Below are positions 59,101 through 60,000 of a DNA stretch of 60,000 nucleotides, piece by piece (the first letter of the stretch is position 1; the number at the start of each line of letters is the position of its first letter). Under the pieces are notes generated by a model, which saw only the letters and a program-made list of their open reading frames with translations, was not told the origin of the DNA and searched no databases. The DNA is from Adiantum capillus-veneris. Taxonomy: Eukaryota > Streptophyta > Polypodiopsida > Polypodiales > Pteridaceae. The stretch spans positions 98,475,985-98,535,984 of the forward strand of contig CM043971.1 in the NCBI GenBank assembly GCA_014529385.2. The letters are read 5' to 3'. Position numbers and translations under genes: made by a program.

Positions 59101-60000
59101 CACTTTCCATCCTTCTTGGGTGTGATAAGAACATGACTCACCATTTTGGCAGTACTAACAGGACATATGAGACCTGCTTTGAGAAGCTTGTCTACTTTTT
59201 CCTTTAAATCATTAAGTTGTACCTGTCTCATCCTCCTTAGCTTTTGACGTACGGGCTGAGCTCCTTCCTGCTTTGAGAATCTTGTCTACTTTTTCCTTTA
59301 AAGCATTAAGTTGTACCTGTCCCATTCTCCTTAGCTTTTGATGTACGGGCTGAGCTCCTTCCGTGATTGGAATGGAATTTCCTCTCTCTTGAAGCCTCTA
59401 ATTTCCTCATAAGAAGTGATGAATAAATGGGAAAATTGTTGTATCATATGTAGGTACTCACCCTTCTCATGACTAGTCAAGTCGAGAGACAACATACCTT
59501 GTATCAACTCCTATTTAACATTAGGTTGAACTTTGGGTTGTATCAACTCTTCAATTTTCCCATAAGGAACATAGATATTCTCATTCTGCCTAAGGGCAAG
59601 AAATCTTTGTTTCTCATCATCCTTCAAGAAACAAGGAGGAAACATCTAGATCACTATCGCTAATATCTTCCACTTCACTCTTCATGGGGTTGACTACATA
59701 CTTCCAGTGCCTCTTCAACTTAGGACACATTTCCATGAGTTGACCAAAGGTAACATCAGCCTTTATACTCACCAAATCAGCCCTTAAACTATAATTTGGT
59801 TTCCCTTCTCCCAAAGTAAAATCCGATGCATTGTATTGTTGCTTGGGTTTTCTCTTCTTCTTCTCTTTACTTATACTTGTTTCAACTTGTTTCCCTCTTT
59901 TATGGTTGGGACTTGCATCACTCATGTCATGATCTCTTGTAACCCTGTTACCTACAGGCATGACCATAGCTCTCGAATCACCCTCTTTCTTCTCCAAACA
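56101..60000 (-). pseudogene. Ty3/gypsy pol with second RNase H (minus, runs off window)
   Basis: Minus strand from the right edge: a basic pre-protease linker (59997-59617); SHLFITSYEEIRGF; then reverse transcriptase (KLLKAGLICPV, ITPKKDGKWKRCVDFKPLN). Motif A reads CNGFS where DGFS is expected, so the catalytic Asp is Asn. The YxDD box reads LIDDFCVY (58889-58395). RNase H follows, then a second RNase H-like domain (LLFFDGSYRKAHCEASGGVL, 57930-57690), a feature of Tat-type elements. The integrase zinc region (EENHEGSCGGYF, HHWCKSCKECQ), core pieces (YYPQCNGMNERFEEE, HCALWAYITSIK) and GDMVL...KFQIKWHG tail continue to about 56290. Many stops and shifts. No LTR is identified. Confidence 0.85.
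59173..59362. repeat. 95-bp tandem duplication in gypsy pol
   Basis: 59173-59267 and 59268-59362 both start CTGCTTTGAGAA and end GGGCTGAGCTCCTTC, with a few mismatches. It duplicates the segment before the reverse transcriptase (PVRQKLRRM). Confidence 0.9.

Overview
The window is nuclear DNA of a land plant and consists almost entirely of nested, decayed transposable elements. I found no intact host gene and no tRNA, rRNA or CRISPR array. The plant assignment rests on Ty1/copia and Ty3/gypsy elements with plant-type primer sites, short GT-AG introns and PLS-type pentatricopeptide (PPR) fragments. The TE density would suit a large-genome lineage such as a fern or lycophyte, but that is inference. 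Layout: (1) 1-4.6 kb: a LINE ORF, 5' end outside the window, whose tail sits inside the CT tract of the 5' LTR of a small LTR element (D) ending at 4619. (2) 4.6-11.25 kb: minus-strand LTR element C. Its LTRs carry PPR-gene scraps, and its only coding region is a gag fused to a long acidic tail with repeated DPGG motifs. A copia gag scrap lies beyond it, followed by 2.7 kb in which I recognise nothing. (3) 14.2-22.1 kb: a decayed Ty3/gypsy element (F): integrase end, a second protease-like module, a coiled-coil 3' ORF, polypurine tract and LTR. (4) 22.2-32.4 kb: the most interesting segment, a roughly 10 kb DNA element bounded by long, diverged inverted repeats. Two genes on + and two on - converge on a central array of three hairpins. 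One minus gene looks like a DDE transposase. The other is an intronless histone H3-like gene with a very long N-terminal tail. (5) 32.4-39.6 kb: several minus-strand copia fragments with local tandem duplications. (6) 39.65-55.4 kb: gag-only LTR element A, inserted into a copia element and itself split by a complete 10.8 kb Ty3/gypsy element B (42.0-52.8 kb) with a clean 5-bp target duplication. (7) 56-60 kb: minus-strand Ty3/gypsy pol with a second RNase H, running off the window. Within elements: A and C appear non-autonomous (gag plus an unusual DPGG tail, no pol), so they would need pol supplied by another element. B and F share an unusual protease-like module and W-[IV]-P-K repeats after integrase. 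The 22-32 kb element looks like a multigene transposon in which transposase, two unknown proteins and an H3-like protein travelled together. Nearly all coding regions carry nonsense codons, many explained by C-to-T change at CAG or CGA, as expected for old methylated repeats.
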